Source: Streptomyces cellostaticus (GTDB lineage Bacteria; Actinomycetota; Actinomycetes; Streptomycetales; Streptomycetaceae). Taken from it: a DNA stretch of 64,000 nucleotides. The translations under genes and the position numbers were made by a program. Position 1 is the stretch's first letter; every line of letters starts with the position of its first letter. A model generated the notes under the pieces. That model was not told the DNA's origin. It was given only the letters and a program-made list of their open reading frames with translations, and did not search any database. Positions 9,263 through 18,181 of the stretch are shown here, piece by piece. The stretch spans positions 79,028-143,027 of the forward strand of contig NZ_JALLIN010000013.1 of the NCBI RefSeq assembly GCF_023630175.1, written 5' to 3'.

Positions 9263-10729
9263 TCAACCGAACGCGGCCACCTTCTCCCGGTAGCCCCGCA
9301 CGGGAGCCGCGTCCCGGTACGGCTCCAGGCGCCGCTCGAAGTCCCGGACGTACTCGACGGCCCGCACCGATCGCATCTGGGCCGCCTGGCCTGCGGCCTC
9401 CGCCGCCAGCGCGCACGCCTGGTCGAGTTCACCGAGGCCGAGCCGGGCGGTGGCGAGGACGATCCGGCAGAACAGGCGGCTGCGGGCGTAGGCGGGGGCG
9501 CGCAGTTGCAGGGAGCGCTCGGCGTGCTGCGCCGCCGCCCGGAACTGCTGCAGGTCGCGGTGGCAGTGCCCGAACTCGTCGGCGAGCTGCGCCTCGTCGA
9601 AGAACCGGGCCCAGTACGGCACCTCGTCCCCGGGCCGGACCGCGTCGAGGGCACGCTCGGCGCGCACCAGCGCCCCGGTGCACGCCCGCACCTCGCCCAG
9701 CACCCCGTGCGCCCGGGCCTCGGCGGCGTGCAGCAGTGCCTGCACGACCGGCGGGGCGCTGGACCCGACGCCCTGCTGCGCCACCCGGGCGAGCTGCACG
9801 GCCTCCCTGCCGTGGCCGAGGTAGACGGCCTGGCGGCTCATGGTGACGAGCACGTAGGAGCCGTAGGAGCGGTCGCCGGCCGCCTGGGCGAGCCGCAGGG
9901 CCTGCACGAAGTAGCGCTGGGCCAGCCCGTGCGCGGCGATGTCGTACGAGGTCCAGCCGGCGAGCCGGGTGAGGTCGGCGGACGCGGCGAACAGGCGCCG
10001 CCCGGTGTGCTCGTCGTAGGCGCCGCGCAGCAGCGGCTCGCACTCGTGCTCCAGGTAGCGCACGAGGGCCTGCCGGGCGTGGCCGCCGCCGTAGGCGTCG
10101 TCGAGGGTGCGGAACAGCTCGCCGACCGAGCGCAGGGCGGCGATGTCGCCGCCGGTGACCCGGTGGCCGGGCGCCCGTTCGACCTGCCCGCGCGGCCGGG
10201 CCGGGGCGGGCACCCCCTCCAGCCGGCTCCTGGCGGCGGCCGGGCGGCCCTGGGCGGGCACCCGGGGCACCGGATCGCGGGCCACCCGGTCGTCGGCCTT
10301 GCCGATCAGCCAGTCCCGGCTGGGCACGACGAGACCGGCCGGGGTGAAGGCGATCTTGCGCAGCTCGGCGTGGCTGCCGGAGTCCTTGCGCCACAGACCG
10401 CTGACGATGTCGACGGCCTCCTCCGGGGTGGCGGCGAACTCGAGCCCGGCGTACACCGGCGCGCAGGCGTCCAGGCCGAGATCCTGGGCCGTGAGCCGGC
10501 GTCCGAGCCGACGCGTGAACACCTCGGCGATCAGCGCGGGTGTGGTCCCCCGGGGCTGCTGGCCGCGCAGCCAGCGGGTGACCGAGGTCTTGTCGTATCT
10601 GAGGTCCAGCCCGTGCTCCAGGCCGAGCTGGTCGACGCGACGGGCCAGACCCGCGTTGGAGAACCCCGCTTCTGCGATGAGCGCGGCGAGCTGGCGGTTG
10701 GGGGTGCGCTGCGCGGGTCGATCCGTCAT
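9263..10729 (-). CDS. NsdA-like HTH/TPR regulatory protein
   Basis: A 488-aa protein starting [18 protein letters not shown]. The N-terminus (to about residue 80) resembles the HTH region of large Streptomyces regulators: [15 protein letters not shown], then [17 protein letters not shown]. The rest is helical with TPR-like repeats (about residues 230-470), for example [20 protein letters not shown]. This architecture is that of NsdA, a negative regulator of differentiation and antibiotic production, and its paralogues. Which paralogue this is, and its targets, cannot be told here. ATG 10729 is preferred over upstream codons because they lack family-like sequence. It is divergent from lipB. 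Confidence 0.75.
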   Translation of the reverse strand: MTDRPAQRTPNRQLAALIAEAGFSNAGLARRVDQLGLEHGLDLRYDKTSVTRWLRGQQPRGTTPALIAEVFTRRLGRRLTAQDLGLDACAPVYAGLEFAATPEEAVDIVSGLWRKDSGSHAELRKIAFTPAGLVVPSRDWLIGKADDRVARDPVPRVPAQGRPAAARSRLEGVPAPARPRGQVERAPGHRVTGGDIAALRSVGELFRTLDDAYGGGHARQALVRYLEHECEPLLRGAYDEHTGRRLFAASADLTRLAGWTSYDIAAHGLAQRYFVQALRLAQAAGDRSYGSYVLVTMSRQAVYLGHGREAVQLARVAQQGVGSSAPPVVQALLHAAEARAHGVLGEVRACTGALVRAERALDAVRPGDEVPYWARFFDEAQLADEFGHCHRDLQQFRAAAQHAERSLQLRAPAYARSRLFCRIVLATARLGLGELDQACALAAEAAGQAAQMRSVRAVEYVRDFERRLEPYRDAAPVRGYREKVAAFG

Positions 10730-10888
10730 CTGCGGTGCGTTCTCCTGCCTTACGGCTCTGCTGAAGTACCCGGATTGCCGGTGAGCAGCCCTTATGGCCT
10801 CATGGACGGCGCGAATGTAGCGGAGAGTGAGCAGACGACCGCACAGTTCCCGGTTCATTCATCCGATCGTGTGAGGATTGCCCTCAGA

Positions 10889-10916
10889 GCTGACGTACAC
10901 CGGACGGTCGTACAGT
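10889..10916 (+). promoter_or_regulatory. Possible lipB promoter
   Basis: CTGAC (10889-10894 region) and TACAGT at 10911-10916 are separated by about 16 nt and lie 54 nt upstream of the lipB start. They resemble a principal-sigma -35/-10 pair. This is a pattern match only. Confidence 0.3.
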
Positions 10917-10969
10917 GGCGTGGGCGCGCCACGCGCCTGACACCGGTCCGCTTGAGGGAGGCGCTTGCC

Positions 10970-11767
10970 GTGAGTGAGTTGCGGTTCGTCCGCATGGGGT
11001 TCGGCGCGGACGCCGTCGAGTACCGGGAGGCGTGGGACGAGCAGCGCCGTGTGCACGCGGCCCGGTTCGCCGACGAGGTCCCGGACACCGTCATCCTGCT
11101 GGAGCACCCCCCGGTCTACACGGCGGGCCGCCGCACCGAGGACAGCGAGCGCCCGCTGGACGGCACCCCGGTCGTCGACGTGGACCGCGGGGGCAAGATC
11201 ACCTGGCACGGACCCGGCCAGCTCGTGGGCTACCCGATCCAGAAGCTGCCCCGCCCGGTGGACGTCGTGGCCCATGTGCGCCGCCTCGAGGAGGCCCTGA
11301 TCCGCACCTGCGCCGAGTTCGGCCTGGAGACCACCCGGGTCGAGGGCCGCAGCGGCGTGTGGGTGCTCGGCGACCCGGTCGAGCAGCGGCCCTCGCTCGG
11401 CGGACTCTCCCTCGACTTCGACCCGCGCCTGACGGACGAGGAGTTCGACCCCCGGCTCGACGGCCCCGAGTACGCGCCGTCCAACGCCGGCCAGCGCCGG
11501 GAGGACCGCAAGATCGCCGCCATCGGCATCCGCGTGGCCAAGGGCGTCACCATGCACGGGTTCGCGCTGAACGTGAACCCCGACAACAAGTGGTTCGACC
11601 GGATCATCCCCTGCGGCATCCGGGACGCCGGCGTGGCCTCGCTCGCCGCCGAACTGGGCCGGGACATCACCGTCGAGGACGTCCTGCCGGTGGTCGAACG
11701 GCATCTGCGGGACGTGCTGCAGAACGCGGACCTCAAGCCGCGTGTCGTGGAGAAGGCCTCCGCCTGA
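10970..11767 (+). CDS. lipB: Lipoyl(octanoyl) transferase LipB
   Basis: A 265-aa enzyme that moves octanoyl from acyl carrier protein to the lipoyl domains of 2-oxoacid dehydrogenase E2 subunits and GcvH. Key parts are [17 protein letters not shown] near residue 75, the catalytic lysine Lys181 in [12 protein letters not shown] and the acyl-carrying Cys215 in [12 protein letters not shown]. An acidic insert at about residues 138-178 between the two halves makes it slightly longer than enterobacterial LipB. GTG 10970 follows GAGGGAGG. lipA starts about 100 nt downstream on the same strand, so both steps of endogenous lipoate synthesis are adjacent. Confidence 0.95.
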   Translation: MSELRFVRMGFGADAVEYREAWDEQRRVHAARFADEVPDTVILLEHPPVYTAGRRTEDSERPLDGTPVVDVDRGGKITWHGPGQLVGYPIQKLPRPVDVVAHVRRLEEALIRTCAEFGLETTRVEGRSGVWVLGDPVEQRPSLGGLSLDFDPRLTDEEFDPRLDGPEYAPSNAGQRREDRKIAAIGIRVAKGVTMHGFALNVNPDNKWFDRIIPCGIRDAGVASLAAELGRDITVEDVLPVVERHLRDVLQNADLKPRVVEKASA

Positions 11768-11825
11768 TCCGGAATGCGCCCTGCGGCCCCGGGGTCGGCC
11801 TCGGCGGCAGGGCTCAGTAAATACG

Positions 11826-11845
11826 GGCGTACCCTGGTGTACGCC
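11826..11845 (+). promoter_or_regulatory. Inverted repeat upstream of lipA
   Basis: GGCGTAC and GTACGCC flank a 6-nt spacer, 28 nt upstream of the lipA start in the 106-nt lipB-lipA gap. It could be an operator or an mRNA hairpin. No regulator is known to me for this pattern. Confidence 0.3.
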
Positions 11846-11873
11846 GAGGAATCGAAGTCACAGGGAGCCGGTC

Positions 11874-12839
11874 GTGTCCGCAGTCGCACCCGACGGACGC
11901 AAGATGCTGCGCCTGGAGGTCCGCAACAGCCAGACCCCCATCGAGCGCAAGCCCGAGTGGATCAAGACCCGGGCGAAAATGGGTCCCGAGTACACGAAGA
12001 TGCAGAACCTCGTGAAGAGCGAGGGCCTGCACACGGTCTGCCAGGAAGCCGGCTGCCCGAACATCTACGAGTGCTGGGAGGACCGCGAGGCGACCTTCCT
12101 CATCGGCGGCGACCAGTGCACCCGGCGCTGCGACTTCTGCCAGATCGACACCGGCAGGCCCGAGGCGCTCGACCGCGACGAACCGCGCCGCGTGGGCGAG
12201 TCCGTGGTCACCATGGACCTGAACTACGCCACCATCACCGGCGTCGCCCGCGACGACCTGGAGGACGGCGGCGCCTGGCTGTACGCGGAGACCGTGCGCC
12301 AGATCCACGCGCAGACGGCGGAGCGGGAGGGCGGCCGGACCAAGGTCGAGCTGCTCGCCCCCGACTTCAACGCGGTCCCCGAGCAGCTCGCCGAGGTCTT
12401 CGAGTCCCGGCCCGAGGTGTTCGCGCACAACGTCGAGACGGTGCCGCGCATCTTCAAGCGCATCCGCCCCGGCTTCCGCTACGAGCGCTCCCTGAAGGTC
12501 ATCACCGAGGCCCGCGACTTCGGCCTGGTCACGAAGTCCAACCTGATCCTCGGCATGGGCGAGACCCGCGAGGAGGTCGGCGAGGCGCTGAGGCAGCTCC
12601 ACGACGCCGGCTGCGAGCTGGTCACCATCACCCAGTACCTGCGCCCCTCCGTGCGCCACCACCCGGTGGACCGCTGGGTGAAGCCGCAGGAGTTCGTCGA
12701 GCTGAAGGAGGAGGCCGAGCAGATCGGCTTCTCCGGGGTGATGTCCGGTCCGCTGGTGCGGTCGTCCTACCGTGCGGGCCGGCTCTACCGGATGGCCGTC
12801 GAGAAGCGGGGCTCCTACATCGCCGCCCAGGCCATGTGA
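11874..12839 (+). CDS. lipA: Lipoyl synthase LipA
   Basis: A 321-aa radical-SAM enzyme that inserts two sulfurs into octanoyl-E2 to form lipoyl. The auxiliary 4Fe-4S cluster ligands are Cys56, Cys61 and Cys67 ([12 protein letters not shown]). The radical-SAM cluster ligands are Cys82, Cys86 and Cys89 (CTRRCDFC). The C-terminal serine ligand segment [11 protein letters not shown] is also present. GTG 11874 follows GGGAG and gives [15 protein letters not shown], the normal actinobacterial N-terminus. It pairs with lipB upstream. Confidence 0.97.
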   Translation: MSAVAPDGRKMLRLEVRNSQTPIERKPEWIKTRAKMGPEYTKMQNLVKSEGLHTVCQEAGCPNIYECWEDREATFLIGGDQCTRRCDFCQIDTGRPEALDRDEPRRVGESVVTMDLNYATITGVARDDLEDGGAWLYAETVRQIHAQTAEREGGRTKVELLAPDFNAVPEQLAEVFESRPEVFAHNVETVPRIFKRIRPGFRYERSLKVITEARDFGLVTKSNLILGMGETREEVGEALRQLHDAGCELVTITQYLRPSVRHHPVDRWVKPQEFVELKEEAEQIGFSGVMSGPLVRSSYRAGRLYRMAVEKRGSYIAAQAM

Positions 12840-12869
12840 GCCGAGCGCGTGAATTCACGCACAAGTTAC

Positions 12870-12881
12870 TACTGGCCAGTA
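12870..12881. repeat. Perfect 12-bp palindrome after lipA
   Basis: TACTGGCCAGTA lies 30 nt after the lipA stop in a locally AT-richer stretch. It is too short for a terminator and resembles a dimeric-protein binding site. Confidence 0.4.
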
Positions 12882-12891
12882 ATGGCCGAGT

Positions 12892-12943
12892 CGACGCGGC
12901 CCCGGCCGTCCTCGCAGATGAGGGCGGTGCCGGGGCCGCGTCG
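12892..12943 (+). terminator. Terminator hairpin after lipA
   Basis: A 15-bp perfect stem (CGACGCGGCCCCGGC and its complement) with a 22-nt loop, about 50 nt after lipA. It probably ends the lipB-lipA transcript. Confidence 0.65.
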
Positions 12944-12979
12944 GCGTTCCGGGGCTCCACATCAAGGCTTCACGGGCGT

Positions 12980-13008
12980 TTGACCGGTCGGTCACGCCCT
13001 GGTAACAC
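12980..13008 (+). promoter_or_regulatory. Possible promoter for the 65-aa gene
   Basis: TTGACC at 12980-12985 and TAACAC at 13003-13008 are 17 nt apart, a sigma-HrdB-like arrangement about 60 nt upstream of the start at 13068. Confidence 0.4.
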
Positions 13009-13067
13009 CAATCAGTGACTCTGGTATCACGCCCCGTATCCCACCAGTGACGAAGGGGACTCCGATC

Positions 13068-13265
13068 ATGCAGGCCGCGCCCGTTCGCGCCACACCCATT
13101 CCGTCCTTCACCGACGCGCTCCGCGCCGTCGAGTCCCTGCTCATGAGCGGTGGGCAGCGCACCGCCCGCCGCAACGCCTGGAACTCCGTCCTGGAGGACC
13201 GCCGCCGCGCCAAGGACCGGGTCGAGGCGCAGCGCGTGCTCGAGCGGGCCGCCGGCCGTCCCTGA
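13068..13265 (+). CDS. Small conserved-looking protein, 65 aa
   Basis: It begins MQAAPVRATPIPSFTDALRA and ends in a strongly helical, basic region (NAWNSVLEDRRRAKDRVEAQ). The start is fixed by the RBS AAGGGGA 9 nt upstream of ATG 13068; a GTG at 13047 has no such RBS. It has its own candidate promoter and lies between lipA and a DUF4191-type gene, as a small gene does in S. coelicolor. I do not recognise a function; the C-terminal helix could mediate dimerisation or nucleic-acid contact. Confidence 0.7.
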   Translation: MQAAPVRATPIPSFTDALRAVESLLMSGGQRTARRNAWNSVLEDRRRAKDRVEAQRVLERAAGRP

Positions 13266-13326
13266 ACCCGCTCCCCGGTGGGCACTGCCGTCGTGGGCGC
13301 TCCCCGGGCCACGTAGACTTCGTGGC

Positions 13327-14028
13327 ATGGCGAGGAAGGAAAACGCGGCGGACGCCGCGAACGCAGGGCGACTGAAGCAGATCGCCCTCACGTACAAGAT
13401 GACCCGCAAGGCCGACAAGAAGCTCGGTCTTGTGCTCGCGGCTGTCGGTATCGGCACCTTCGGTGTCTTCCTCGCGATCGGTTTCTTGATCGGCCACCCG
13501 TACTACCTGGGCATCCTGGGCCTGCTGCTCGGATTCCTGGCCACGGCGATCGTCTTCGGCCGCCGGGCCGAGCGGGCCGCCTTCGGGCAGATGGAGGGCC
13601 AGCCGGGCGCCGCCGCGGCCGTGCTGGACAACGTCGGCCGGGGCTGGACGACCACTCCGGCGGTGGCGATGAACCGCAGCCAGGACGTGGTGCACCGGGC
13701 GGTCGGCAAGGCGGGCATCGTGCTGGTCGCGGAGGGCAACCCGAACCGGGTGAAGAGCCTGCTGGCCGCCGAGAAGAAGAAGATGAACCGCATCGTCGCG
13801 GACGTCCCGGTGCACGACGTGATCGTCGGCACCGGCGAGGGCCAGGTCGAGCTGAAGAAGCTGCGCACGACCATGCTGAAGTACCCGCGCGTGCTGACCG
13901 GCCCGCAGGTCACCGCCACCAACGACCGGCTGCGCGCCCTCGGTGACCTGATGAGCAACATGCCGATGCCGAAGGGCCCGATGCCCAAGGGCATGCGGAT
14001 GCCGAAGGGCGGGCCGAAGGCCCGCTAG
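13327..14028 (+). CDS. DUF4191-type membrane protein
   Basis: A 233-aa protein with a lysine-rich N-terminus, two adjacent membrane helices at about residues 36-56 and 60-78, and a cytoplasmic domain with FGRRAERAAFGQMEGQPGAA and VGKAGIVLVAEGN. The C-terminus is a repetitive basic tail of MPK/GP units (MPMPKGPMPKGMRMPKGG). This is the actinobacterial DUF4191 family, often found beside glnA and lipA; the function is unknown. ATG 13327 starts MARKENAADAANAGR. Two hairpins follow. Confidence 0.85.
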   Translation: MARKENAADAANAGRLKQIALTYKMTRKADKKLGLVLAAVGIGTFGVFLAIGFLIGHPYYLGILGLLLGFLATAIVFGRRAERAAFGQMEGQPGAAAAVLDNVGRGWTTTPAVAMNRSQDVVHRAVGKAGIVLVAEGNPNRVKSLLAAEKKKMNRIVADVPVHDVIVGTGEGQVELKKLRTTMLKYPRVLTGPQVTATNDRLRALGDLMSNMPMPKGPMPKGMRMPKGGPKAR

Positions 14029-14038
14029 GACTTCTCGT

Positions 14039-14087
14039 ACGACGAAGGGGGGCGCCCGGACCTGGTCCGGGCGCCCCCCTTCGTCGT
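14039..14087 (+). terminator. Very strong terminator after the DUF4191 gene
   Basis: A 24-bp perfect stem with a single-base loop (centre at 14063), beginning 11 nt after the stop. It is one of the longest hairpins in the window. Confidence 0.85.
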
Positions 14088-14119
14088 GACGTGACGGCCC
14101 TTCGTCGTGACGTGACGGC
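14079..14119. repeat. 21-bp tandem duplication
   Basis: CTTCGTCGTGACGTGACGGC occurs twice in tandem (14079 and 14100). The first copy overlaps the right arm of the preceding hairpin, so the arm sequence has been partly duplicated. Confidence 0.75.
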
Positions 14120-14157
14120 GCCCCCGTCCGTGACGGTGCGCCACGGACGGGGGCGCC
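14117..14157 (-). terminator. Terminator for the RDD gene
   Basis: A 16-bp perfect stem with a 9-nt loop, 7 nt beyond the stop of the convergent RDD gene. Together with the 14039 hairpin it insulates the two convergent genes. Confidence 0.75.
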
Positions 14158-14164
14158 GGGGGCG

Positions 14165-14632
14165 TTACAGGCGGACCTCGACGGTCTTCGCGAGCCGGTC
14201 GTGCAGACCGCGGCCGTCCCGGTCCCAGATCAGCGCGGGGATCGCCAGGCAGAGCAGGACCGACCGCAGCAGCGCGCGCCCCGGGTGCACGGTGCCGGTC
14301 TCCAGGGCCACGACCCGGATGCCGAAGAGGCGCTTGCCGGGCGTGAAGCCGATCGTGCCCACCGTCAGGACGCTCATCACGAAGAAGACGAGCAGGGCCC
14401 AGTTGCTGGTCGCGGGGCTGTTGCCGTGCGTGATCAGGCCGTATGCGATCAACACGCACAGGCCCCAGTCCACGGCCAGGGCGCCCAGGCGCCTGCCGGG
14501 CCGGGCGATCGAGTTCGGCCCGTCCTCGGGCAGACCGAGCTGCTCGCCCCGGTATCCGAAGTCGGCGCCGGCGTCTTCCAGCGCCGCGCGCGGCCCGGAG
14601 AGCCACGATCCCATTGCTTGCCTGTTGTTCAC
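14165..14632 (-). CDS. RDD family membrane protein
   Basis: A 155-aa protein with the RDD-type core: IARPGRRLGALAVDWGLCVLI (R and D residues in the first helix), a second helix around ALLVFFVMSVLTVGTIGF and TPGKRLFGIRVV, then LLRSVLLCLAIPALIWD and RGLHDRLAKTVEVRL. These are small integral membrane proteins, possibly ion or osmolyte transporters in some bacteria. Start is GTG 14632 (MNNRQAMGSW); ATG 14614 is possible. It is divergent from glnA, with the GlnR-type box between them. Confidence 0.85.
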   Translation of the reverse strand: MNNRQAMGSWLSGPRAALEDAGADFGYRGEQLGLPEDGPNSIARPGRRLGALAVDWGLCVLIAYGLITHGNSPATSNWALLVFFVMSVLTVGTIGFTPGKRLFGIRVVALETGTVHPGRALLRSVLLCLAIPALIWDRDGRGLHDRLAKTVEVRL

Positions 14633-14707
14633 CCGTCCACGGTACTGCGCCCGGATTCGGGCAGGGCGGACAGGGGTGTGTCGGGGCTAGGGTGGTGGGG
14701 TAGCCGG

Positions 14708-14745
14708 TTAACTTCTGCGAAACAAATGAGTCACGCCCGAGAAAT
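14708..14745 (+). promoter_or_regulatory. GlnR box of glnA
   Basis: Four half-sites spaced by exactly 6 nt: TTAAC (14708), GAAAC (14719), GTCAC (14730) and GAAAT (14741). They match the alternating gTnAC/GaAAC pattern known for GlnR in Streptomyces and lie about 100 nt upstream of glnA. GlnR activates glnA under nitrogen limitation. Confidence 0.85.
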
Positions 14746-14841
14746 CACCCGTCCCTAGGGTCGAACGCAGCGTGTGCCACCGCACGGGCCGCACCAACGA
14801 TCTACCACCCCGGCGGGATGGTCGGGAGTAGGAGGAGCTGG

Positions 14842-16251
14842 ATGTTCCAGAACGCCGACGAGGCCAAGAAGTTCATCGCGGACGAGGACGTCAAGTTCGT
14901 CGACGTCCGTTTCTGCGACCTGCCGGGCGTCATGCAGCACTTCACGTTGCCCGCGGAGGCGTTCGACCCCGCCGACGAGCAGGCCTTCGACGGGTCGTCG
15001 ATCCGCGGTTTCCAGGCCATCCACGAGTCGGACATGTCCCTGCGCCCCGACCTGTCCACGGCACGCGTCGACCCGTTCCGCCGGGACAAGACGCTCAACA
15101 TCAACTTCTTCATCCACGACCCGATCACGGGCGAGCAGTACTCCCGTGACCCGCGCAACGTGGCGAAGAAGGCCGAGGCCTACCTCGCCTCGACCGGCAT
15201 CGCGGACACCGCGTACTTCGGTCCCGAGGCCGAGTTCTACGTCTTCGACTCCGTCCGCTTCGCGACGGGCGCGAACGAGTCCTTCTACCACATCGACTCC
15301 GAGGCGGGCGCCTGGAACACCGGCGCCCTGGAGAACAACCGCGGCTACAAGGTCCGGTACAAGGGCGGCTACTTCCCGGTCCCGCCGGTCGACCACTTCG
15401 CCGACCTGCGCGCCGAGATCTCCCTGGAGCTGGAGCGGTCCGGCCTGAAGGTCGAGCGCCAGCACCACGAGGTGGGCACCGCGGGCCAGGCGGAGATCAA
15501 CTACAAGTTCAACACGCTGCTCGCCGCCGCCGACGACCTCCAGCTCTTCAAGTACATCGTGAAGAACGTGGCCTGGAAGAACGGCAAGACCGCGACCTTC
15601 ATGCCGAAGCCGATCTTCGGCGACAACGGTTCGGGCATGCACGTGCACCAGTCGCTGTGGAGCAACGGCGACCCGCTGTTCTACGACGAGGCCGGTTACG
15701 CGGGCCTGTCGGACACCGCCCGCTACTACATCGGCGGCATCCTCAAGCACGCCCCGTCGCTGCTGGCCTTCACCAACCCGACGGTGAACTCCTACCACCG
15801 CCTGGTGCCGGGCTTCGAGGCGCCGATCAACCTGGTGTACTCGCAGCGCAACCGCTCCGCCGCGATGCGCATCCCGATCACCGGCTCGAACCCGAAGGCC
15901 AAGCGCGTCGAGTTCCGCGCCCCCGACTCCTCCGGCAACCCGTACCTGGCGTTCTCCGCGCTGCTGCTCGCGGGCCTGGACGGCATCAAGAACAAGATCG
16001 AGCCGGCCGAGCCGATCGACAAGGACCTCTACGAGCTGGCTCCCGAGGAGCACGCCAACGTGGCCCAGGTCCCGACCTCGCTCGGCGCCGTCCTCGACCG
16101 CCTCGAGGCCGACCACGAGTTCCTCCTCCAGGGCGACGTCTTCACGCCGGACCTGATCGAGACGTGGATCGACTACAAGCGCTCGAACGAGATCGCGCCG
16201 CTGCAGCTCCGTCCGCACCCGCACGAGTTCGAGCTGTACTTCGACGTGTGA
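14842..16251 (+). CDS. glnA: Glutamine synthetase type I (GSI-beta)
   Basis: A 469-aa dodecameric enzyme that makes glutamine from glutamate, ammonia and ATP in the cytoplasm. Seen here are the glutamate-binding and metal-binding motifs [43 protein letters not shown] and NRSAAMRIP. The adenylylation site is Tyr397 in [10 protein letters not shown], so it is regulated by GlnE, encoded near the end of this window. ATG 14842 follows AGGAGGAG and gives [13 protein letters not shown] GlnR box lies upstream and a strong terminator downstream, so it is probably monocistronic. Confidence 0.98.
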   Translation: MFQNADEAKKFIADEDVKFVDVRFCDLPGVMQHFTLPAEAFDPADEQAFDGSSIRGFQAIHESDMSLRPDLSTARVDPFRRDKTLNINFFIHDPITGEQYSRDPRNVAKKAEAYLASTGIADTAYFGPEAEFYVFDSVRFATGANESFYHIDSEAGAWNTGALENNRGYKVRYKGGYFPVPPVDHFADLRAEISLELERSGLKVERQHHEVGTAGQAEINYKFNTLLAAADDLQLFKYIVKNVAWKNGKTATFMPKPIFGDNGSGMHVHQSLWSNGDPLFYDEAGYAGLSDTARYYIGGILKHAPSLLAFTNPTVNSYHRLVPGFEAPINLVYSQRNRSAAMRIPITGSNPKAKRVEFRAPDSSGNPYLAFSALLLAGLDGIKNKIEPAEPIDKDLYELAPEEHANVAQVPTSLGAVLDRLEADHEFLLQGDVFTPDLIETWIDYKRSNEIAPLQLRPHPHEFELYFDV

Positions 16252-16591
16252 TATCGCCCCAGGTCAGAGCGGACCTCCGCTCCCCTGGGCCGTCCGTGGG
16301 CCGCTGGCCGGCTCTCCCGCACGGGAGAGCCGGCCAGCGGCTTTTCGGCCTCCCGGTCCCCGGGTGTGCTCGGGCCGCGTCGTCCTGACACGCGACCGAC
16401 GGCCTTCTGCGCGCACGATGCGCGACGGCTCCGCCGGTGTCGTCAGGCCGCCGGGCGTTCGAGTGGTCGTGCCAGGTCAAGCGGTGTGTCAGAAGCCGGT
16501 ATGACCGGTGGCGCGTTTATATGCTCACCGGCCCGGTGCGTCGACAGTCCATGCGGAGCCCGGGCGTGTCGTTCCCACACGAGGAGTCCGC
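16252..16591. other. glnA to beta-helix gene intergenic region
   Basis: About 340 nt. It holds the glnA terminator at 16300-16341. Beyond it I see only a possible -10 element TATATG at 16518-16523, about 70 nt before the next start. No gene is supported. Confidence 0.5.
16300..16341 (+). terminator. glnA terminator
   Basis: A 20-bp perfect stem (left arm 16300-16319, right arm 16322-16341) with a 2-nt loop, followed by TTTT, about 50 nt after glnA. Confidence 0.88.
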
Positions 16592-18025
16592 GTGAGACTG
16601 AATCTCGCTCCACCGTCCATCGCCGCCGCCGTGTTCCTGGCCGGCGCCGCCACCCCGGCCGCCGCGGTCGGCCACGGCGGCGACGACGGCCACAGCACCC
16701 CGGTGGCCTGCAGCACGACCGCGTTGATCAGCGCGATCGAGACCGCCAACGCCAACGGCGGCGGGACCCTGAGCCTGTCCAAGAGGTGTGACTACCAGCT
16801 CACCGACGCCTACGACAGCACCGCCGACGGCCTCCCGGTCATCACCAAGAGGATCACCATCAAGGGCAACGGCGCCACCATCGAACGCACCGGCGACGGG
16901 CCCTTCCGGATCTTCGAGGTGGCCGCCCCCGACGGCGACCTGAACGCGTACGACCTCACGGTCAAGGGCGGCAGCCTGACCACCGGCGGGCTGTACGGCG
17001 CCGGCATCTACGTGCAGCGCGGCGCCCAGCTGACGCTGCACGACTCCACCGTGACCGGGAACACCGACACGACGAACAGCGGCGGGGGGATCGCCAATTT
17101 CGGCCGCACCACCCTCACCCACACCAGCGTCACCGACAACAGCTCCAACAGCTCCGGCGGGGGCATCTACAACATCGGCAAGCTCACCGTCAACAAGAAC
17201 TCCAGGCTGAACAACAACCAGACGCTGATCGAGGGTGGGGCACTGTATCTCGAAGGCGGGACGGCGGCCCTCGACCACACCACCATCGACGGCAACAGCA
17301 CCGCCACGACCAACTTCGGTTTCGGTGGCGGCGTCGCCGTCGAGGAAGGGGAGGTTTGGCTCGACGACTGCGCCGTCACCAACAACACCGCCACCGCTTA
17401 CGGTGGCGGCGTGTACAACGAGGGCAAGGTGGTCCTGCGCGACACCCGGGTCGAGGACAACAGCACCACGAGGACCGACACGGGCGGTGGTGGCGGCCTC
17501 TACAACGATGCCTGGCTGGAAGGCTACAAGGTCAAGGTGAAGGGCAACACCTCCGCACGCGGTGGCGGCGTGTACACCGACTTCGGGGCGCTCACGCTCC
17601 GGGACAGCCAGATCACGGGGAACACGGCCCTCACCGAGGGCGGCGGACTGCGGTCCACCTGGGTCGCCGCGCTGACCGACACCCCGGTCAGCGGCAACAC
17701 GGTGACGGCCCCCTCGGGACACGGCGCGGGAATCTGGAACTCCTACTCGCTCGTCCTCAACGACGTCCGCGTCACCGGTAACAAGGCCACCGGCAGCGCG
17801 TCGCAGGGCGGCGGAATTTACAACACCACCAGTGGCAGCACGGCCAACTCCCGCGGCAATCTCCAGCTCATCAAGACCAAGGTCACCTCGAACAGCGCCA
17901 ACACCACCGGCGGTGTCTACACCGACAGGCAGTTCACCGTCTTCCGTGACTCCGCCATCACCAACAACACGCCCAGCAACTGCACCGGCAGCGGCGTCTC
18001 CCCCGTCTACCACTGCACGAACTGA
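16592..18025 (+). CDS. Secreted right-handed beta-helix repeat protein
   Basis: A 477-aa protein. The start GTG 16592 is fixed by GAGGAG upstream; a signal peptide (about residues 1-26, ending ATPAAA) follows. The body is a chain of pectate-lyase-like parallel beta-helix turns: units such as SGGGIANFG, SGGGIYNIGKLT, GGGVYNEGKVVL and RGGGVYTDFGALTL recur every 25-35 residues with VTGN/ITGN/VTNN corners. Two cysteines near the end (CTGSG and YHCTN) probably form a disulfide. No polysaccharide-lyase catalytic pattern is evident, so it may be a surface or adhesive protein rather than an enzyme. Confidence 0.85.
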   Translation: MRLNLAPPSIAAAVFLAGAATPAAAVGHGGDDGHSTPVACSTTALISAIETANANGGGTLSLSKRCDYQLTDAYDSTADGLPVITKRITIKGNGATIERTGDGPFRIFEVAAPDGDLNAYDLTVKGGSLTTGGLYGAGIYVQRGAQLTLHDSTVTGNTDTTNSGGGIANFGRTTLTHTSVTDNSSNSSGGGIYNIGKLTVNKNSRLNNNQTLIEGGALYLEGGTAALDHTTIDGNSTATTNFGFGGGVAVEEGEVWLDDCAVTNNTATAYGGGVYNEGKVVLRDTRVEDNSTTRTDTGGGGGLYNDAWLEGYKVKVKGNTSARGGGVYTDFGALTLRDSQITGNTALTEGGGLRSTWVAALTDTPVSGNTVTAPSGHGAGIWNSYSLVLNDVRVTGNKATGSASQGGGIYNTTSGSTANSRGNLQLIKTKVTSNSANTTGGVYTDRQFTVFRDSAITNNTPSNCTGSGVSPVYHCTN

Positions 18026-18120
18026 CCGGCGCCGTCACCGCGGCCGCGCCCGGATGAGCGGCCCGGCCCCGCGGCCGGGTACGAGGGCGCGGGGAGCGTA
18101 TCCCCCCGGGGTTACGCGAT

Positions 18121-18168
18121 GAGGGCCGCCACCCGGAACGTACGGAACGTGTCCGGGTGGCGGCCCTC
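18121..18168. terminator. Bidirectional terminator
   Basis: A 17-bp perfect stem (18121-18137 with 18152-18168) with a 14-nt loop between the convergent beta-helix gene and the small secreted-peptide gene. It can serve both. Confidence 0.75.
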
Positions 18169-18181
18169 CGCCGTGTGTCCG

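Noticed and set aside
9113..10969. An N-terminal extension of LipB of more than 600 residues
   Set aside because: It runs opposite the NsdA-like gene and lacks any family similarity; the RBS at 10954 and the conserved start support GTG 10970.
13003..13020. A GlnR half-site pair before the 65-aa gene (GTCAC-N6-GTAAC)
   Set aside because: Only two half-sites are present and the second coincides with the -10 candidate, so chance is more likely.
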